From positions 1-9,131 of the forward strand of contig WRCL01000047.1 in NCBI GenBank assembly GCA_009783975.1: a stretch of 9,131 nucleotides of DNA, written 5' to 3'. Position numbers and translations under genes: made by a program. The notes beneath the pieces were generated by a model. The model was not told the DNA's origin. It did no database searches and worked only from the letters and a program-made list of their open reading frames with translations. Positions within the stretch are counted from its first letter, which is position 1. Every line of letters begins with the position of its first letter. The stretch comes from Micrococcales bacterium. Lineage in GTDB: Bacteria > Actinomycetota > Actinomycetes > Actinomycetales > Cellulomonadaceae. This document shows, in pieces, positions 6,338 through 9,131 of the stretch.

Positions 6338-6907
6338 ATGCCTGACATGCTCGACGACCTGCACCAGCAACGTCTGCCGGCGCCAGTCGTGCTCGACCGC
6401 GCCGACGTCCCACCCGACACCTGGGCCGGGCTCCTGGCCGACGGGCACTACCGGTGGCTCACCGACCGGTACGCGCTGCGCGCCGACGTCACCGAGGACG
6501 TCGAGCACCGCGCCCGCGCCCTGCCCGGACCGCTGCCAGCCAAGGCTGTCGTCGCCCGGCGCAGCGCAGCCTGGGTGCACGTCGGCGGCCAGGCGCCGGC
6601 CCGCCTCGACCTCGTCGTCCCGCCTGGGCGCCGGGTCGACCCTCACGTCGACCGGTGCTGCACCGAAGCCCCCCTGGGACCCACGGACGTCGTCATGCTC
6701 GGCGGGTACCCGGTGACCAGCCCCACACGCACCTTGTTCGACCTTGTCTTCGCCCCTGGGGCTGGCGCGTGGTGGCCGGTGCTCGTCGCGTTGTGCGACA
6801 CTGGCGCCGACGCGGGGCACGCGCTGGCCGCGGTGGGCCGCCAGCGCGGCGCACGCCAGGCCCGGGGCTTGTTGCGTGACCTTGCCGAGCCTGGGTTCAC
6901 ACCCTGA
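6338..6907 (+). CDS. AbiEi-antitoxin-like protein of unknown function
   Basis: This is a protein of about 189 residues resembling the actinobacterial proteins often labelled as type IV toxin-antitoxin AbiEi-family or simply hypothetical. The resemblance rests on the overall pattern: a short N-terminal helical region, an [11 protein letters not shown] segment that matches the usual S/A-A-W/A-hydrophobic motif, a beta-rich middle ([12 protein letters not shown]), then [20 protein letters not shown], close to the common VTSPxRTxxDL motif, and a helical C-terminus. No toxin partner (AbiEii-like nucleotidyltransferase) sits next to it. Possible starts are ATG 6326, 6338 and 6347. None has a clear ribosome binding site, so a leaderless start is possible; 6338 is a compromise. 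The TGA overlaps the end of rel by 11 bp in convergent orientation. A role in transcription control or defence is only inferred from the family label. Confidence 0.65.
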   Translation: MPDMLDDLHQQRLPAPVVLDRADVPPDTWAGLLADGHYRWLTDRYALRADVTEDVEHRARALPGPLPAKAVVARRSAAWVHVGGQAPARLDLVVPPGRRVDPHVDRCCTEAPLGPTDVVMLGGYPVTSPTRTLFDLVFAPGAGAWWPVLVALCDTGADAGHALAAVGRQRGARQARGLLRDLAEPGFTP

Positions 6908-9131
6908 CGACTGGTTCGGACGCGGCTTTGGCCCCGGTGATCCGGTACACGTCGTAGACACCTTCGACCTTGCGCACAGCCGCGAGCACCGAGGCCAGGT
7001 GTGACGGCTCGGCCATCTCGAAGACGAACCTCGACAGCGCCACACGGTCACGTGAGGTCGACACCGCGGCGGACAAGATGTTCACGTGGTGGTCTGACAG
7101 CACCCGGGTGACGTCCGACAGCAACCGGGCGCGGTCGAGGGCCTCGACCTGGATCTGCACGAGGAACAGCTGCGAACCGTTGTGGTTCCACTCCACCTCG
7201 ACGATGCGCTCAGGTTCGCTGCGCAAGGCTTCGACGTTGACGCAGTCGGAGCGGTGCACCGAGACCCCCGACCCACGGGTGACGAACCCGACGATCGGGT
7301 CTCCTGGGACTGGTGTGCAGCACTTGGCGAGCTTGATCCACACGTCGTCGACCCCGCGGACGGTCACCCCTGGGTCGCCCTCACGTGCTTTGCGCGGCAG
7401 ACCTGGCCGGGCCAGCTCGGCCATGTCCTCCTCGTTCGCCGGTGCGCCGCCGATCGAGGCGACGAGCCGGTTGACCACTGTGGTCGCGGCGATCTGGGCT
7501 TCGCCGATCGCCGCGTACAGCGCGGTGACGTCGGCGAAACGCATCTCTTGCGCCAAGGCGACGAGGGCTTCGTGCGACAGCAGGCGCTGGATCGGCAGGT
7601 TCTGCTTGCGCATCGCCTTGGCGATCGCGTTCTTGCCGCGTTCGACGGCTTCTTCTCGGCGTTCTTTGGAGAACCACTGGCGGATCTTGTTCCGCGCCCG
7701 GGGGCTCTTGATGAACGTCAACCAGTCCTGCGACGGCCCAGCCGTCTCAGACTTCGACGTGAACACGTCGACGACGTCGCCGTTCTCCAGGGCTGAGTCG
7801 AGCGGGACGAGCCGTCCGTTGACCCGCGCACCCATCGTGCGGTGCCCGACCTCGGTGTGCACCGCGTAGGCGAAGTCCACCGGTGTCGAACCTTGCGGCA
7901 ACGCGATGACGTCACCTTTGGGCGTGAACACGTAGACCTCAGACCCGGCGATCTCGAACCGCAGCGAGTCCAAGAACTCTGAGGGGTCGGCCGTCTCACG
8001 CTGCCAGTCGACGAGCTGGCGCAACCACACCATGTCTGAGGGCAGGTCCACCTCGTCGGTGCGGGTGGACTTGGAGTTCTCCTTGTACTTCCAGTGTGCG
8101 GCGACCCCGTACTCGGCACGGCGGTGCATGTCGTGGGTGCGGATCTGGATCTCCACCGGTTTGCCGTCGGGCCCGATCACCGTCGTGTGCAACGACTGGT
8201 AGAGGTTGAACTTCGGCATCGCGATGTAGTCCTTGAACCTGCCCGGCACTGGGTTCCAGTGCGCGTGCAGCACCCCCAGGGCTGCGTAGCAGTCGCGGAC
8301 GGTGTCGACCAGCACCCGCACCCCGACAAGGTCGTAGATGTCGGCGAACTCACGACCACGGACGATCATCTTCTGGTAGATCGAGTAGTAGTGCTTGGGC
8401 CTACCGGTGACCAGGGCTTTGATCTTCGCGGTGCGCAGGTCGGCGACGACCTCGTCGCGGACCTTGGCCAGGTACTCCTCACGTGCGGGGGCCCGTTCGG
8501 ACACGAGGTGGACGAGCTCGTCGTAGACCTTGGGGTACAGCGCGGTGAACGACAGGTCTTCGAGCTCCCACTTGATCGTGTTCATCCCCAGCCGGTGCGC
8601 GAGCGGGGCGTAGATCTCCAACGTCTCGTGGGCGGTGCGCTGGGCGGAGGCCGCCGAGACGTACTGGAGCGTCCGGCAGTTGTGCAGGCGGTCCGCGAGC
8701 TTGATGACCAGGACCCGTATGTCGCGGGCCATGGCGACGACCATCTTGCGCACCGTCTCGGCCTGCGCCTGGTCGCCGTAGGTGACCTTCTCCAGCTTCG
8801 TGACCCCGTCGACGAGCATGGCGATCTCTTCGCCGAACTCCTGCGTCAGCTGTTCCAGGGAATAGTCGGTGTCTTCGACCGTGTCGTGCAGCAACGCGGC
8901 GGCGAGCGTCGAGGGCATCATGCCGAGCTCGGCGAGGATCGTCGCCACCGCGATGGGGTGGGTGATGTACGGGTCGCCGCTCTTGCGCAGCTGGCCGCGG
9001 TGGGCGCGTTCGGCGACGACGAACGCCTGCTCGATGAGCGCGACATCAGCTTTGGGGTGGTTGTCGCGCACTGCGGCGAGGACCGGTTCGATCGCAGGGA
9101 ACGCCACCGTCGAACGTCCGCCGAACCGTGC
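6897..9131 (-). CDS. relA: Bifunctional (p)ppGpp synthetase/hydrolase Rel, 5' end outside window
   Basis: Rel makes (p)ppGpp from ATP and GDP/GTP when uncharged tRNA enters the ribosome, and hydrolyses it otherwise. Numbered from GTG 9107 (736 aa visible), the HD hydrolase domain has HDTVED at 74-79 and KLADRLHN at 136-143. The synthetase domain has [13 protein letters not shown] at 235-247 and RFKD at 290-293, the basic form typical of bifunctional enzymes. A TGS domain follows (about 395-455, starting [11 protein letters not shown]), then a helical region, a Cys-rich segment [11 protein letters not shown], and a C-terminal ACT domain (about 650-725). Both active sites look intact. The frame stays open to 9131, and the eight codons before 9107 encode ARFGGRST, which resembles the R-x-R-L-A-R-x-G-x-R tail of full actinobacterial Rel N-termini. 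The true start is therefore probably to the right of this window. It converges on the AbiEi-like gene with an 11-bp overlap. Confidence 0.96.
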   Translation of the reverse strand, partial: ARFGGRSTVAFPAIEPVLAAVRDNHPKADVALIEQAFVVAERAHRGQLRKSGDPYITHPIAVATILAELGMMPSTLAAALLHDTVEDTDYSLEQLTQEFGEEIAMLVDGVTKLEKVTYGDQAQAETVRKMVVAMARDIRVLVIKLADRLHNCRTLQYVSAASAQRTAHETLEIYAPLAHRLGMNTIKWELEDLSFTALYPKVYDELVHLVSERAPAREEYLAKVRDEVVADLRTAKIKALVTGRPKHYYSIYQKMIVRGREFADIYDLVGVRVLVDTVRDCYAALGVLHAHWNPVPGRFKDYIAMPKFNLYQSLHTTVIGPDGKPVEIQIRTHDMHRRAEYGVAAHWKYKENSKSTRTDEVDLPSDMVWLRQLVDWQRETADPSEFLDSLRFEIAGSEVYVFTPKGDVIALPQGSTPVDFAYAVHTEVGHRTMGARVNGRLVPLDSALENGDVVDVFTSKSETAGPSQDWLTFIKSPRARNKIRQWFSKERREEAVERGKNAIAKAMRKQNLPIQRLLSHEALVALAQEMRFADVTALYAAIGEAQIAATTVVNRLVASIGGAPANEEDMAELARPGLPRKAREGDPGVTVRGVDDVWIKLAKCCTPVPGDPIVGFVTRGSGVSVHRSDCVNVEALRSEPERIVEVEWNHNGSQLFLVQIQVEALDRARLLSDVTRVLSDHHVNILSAAVSTSRDRVALSRFVFEMAEPSHLASVLAAVRKVEGVYDVYRITGAKAASEPVVRV

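Noticed and set aside
6338..6907. A complete toxin-antitoxin or phage-defence module
   Set aside because: Only the AbiEi-like protein is present. The neighbours are hisS and rel, with no nucleotidyltransferase toxin, nuclease or mobile-element sign.
9105..9131. GTG 9107 as the true start of Rel
   Set aside because: The frame continues open to the window edge and encodes ARFGGRST, which resembles the N-terminal region of longer actinobacterial Rel proteins. No Shine-Dalgarno site precedes 9107.
1..9131. CRISPR arrays, tRNA or rRNA genes, insertion sequences, attachment sites
   Set aside because: Reading both strands I saw no spaced direct repeats, transposase motifs, terminal inverted repeats or cloverleaf-forming sequences. 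Almost all sequence is explained by conserved coding regions.

Overview
The window looks like ordinary chromosome from a high-GC actinobacterium, most likely a member of the Micrococcales or a close relative. Four things support this: the very high G+C with strong third-position G/C bias, frequent GTG starts behind GGAGG-type ribosome binding sites, the protein types present, and the well-known actinobacterial cluster linking rel, a membrane cyclophilin, a DUF349 protein, hisS and aspS. The family placement is inference from protein resemblance; no database was searched.

Layout from left to right. (1) A small multi-pass membrane protein on the + strand, running off the left edge (to 449). It converges on and overlaps by 8 bp the end of the next gene. 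(2) A leftward three-gene block: membrane-anchored cyclophilin (4724-3954), DUF349 protein (3957-2242) and aspartyl-tRNA synthetase aspS (2205-442). The first two genes overlap by 4 bp (GTGA) and the gap before aspS is 36 bp, so the block is probably one operon. (3) A 211-bp divergent control region (4725-4935) with a candidate -10 box for the leftward operon, two overlapping palindromes, and a hairpin just upstream of hisS. (4) hisS, rightward (4936-6279). (5) A 58-bp gap with a perfect DnaA-box-like 9-mer, then a small AbiEi-antitoxin-like protein (6338-6907). (6) The bifunctional (p)ppGpp synthetase/hydrolase Rel, leftward, with its 5' end beyond the right edge. It converges on the small gene and overlaps it by 11 bp. 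No stretch over 300 bp lacks a gene.

Functionally this is a translation and stringent-response neighbourhood. Two aminoacyl-tRNA synthetases supply Asp-tRNA and His-tRNA, Rel senses uncharged tRNA on ribosomes and makes or degrades (p)ppGpp, and the cyclophilin works on exported proteins. The aspartyl-tRNA synthetase carries the residues of a non-discriminating enzyme, which implies that Asn-tRNA is made by the GatCAB amidotransferase. The hisS product is the variant type I associate with Bifidobacterium and Micrococcales, and here it is read against the direction of rel and aspS.

I found no clear new defence, mobile or CRISPR system. The most checkable points are the AspRS specificity residues, the variant and inverted hisS, the orphan AbiEi-like gene with its DnaA-box-like site, the 18-bp coding tandem repeat in the DUF349 gene, and the palindromes in the divergent promoter region.
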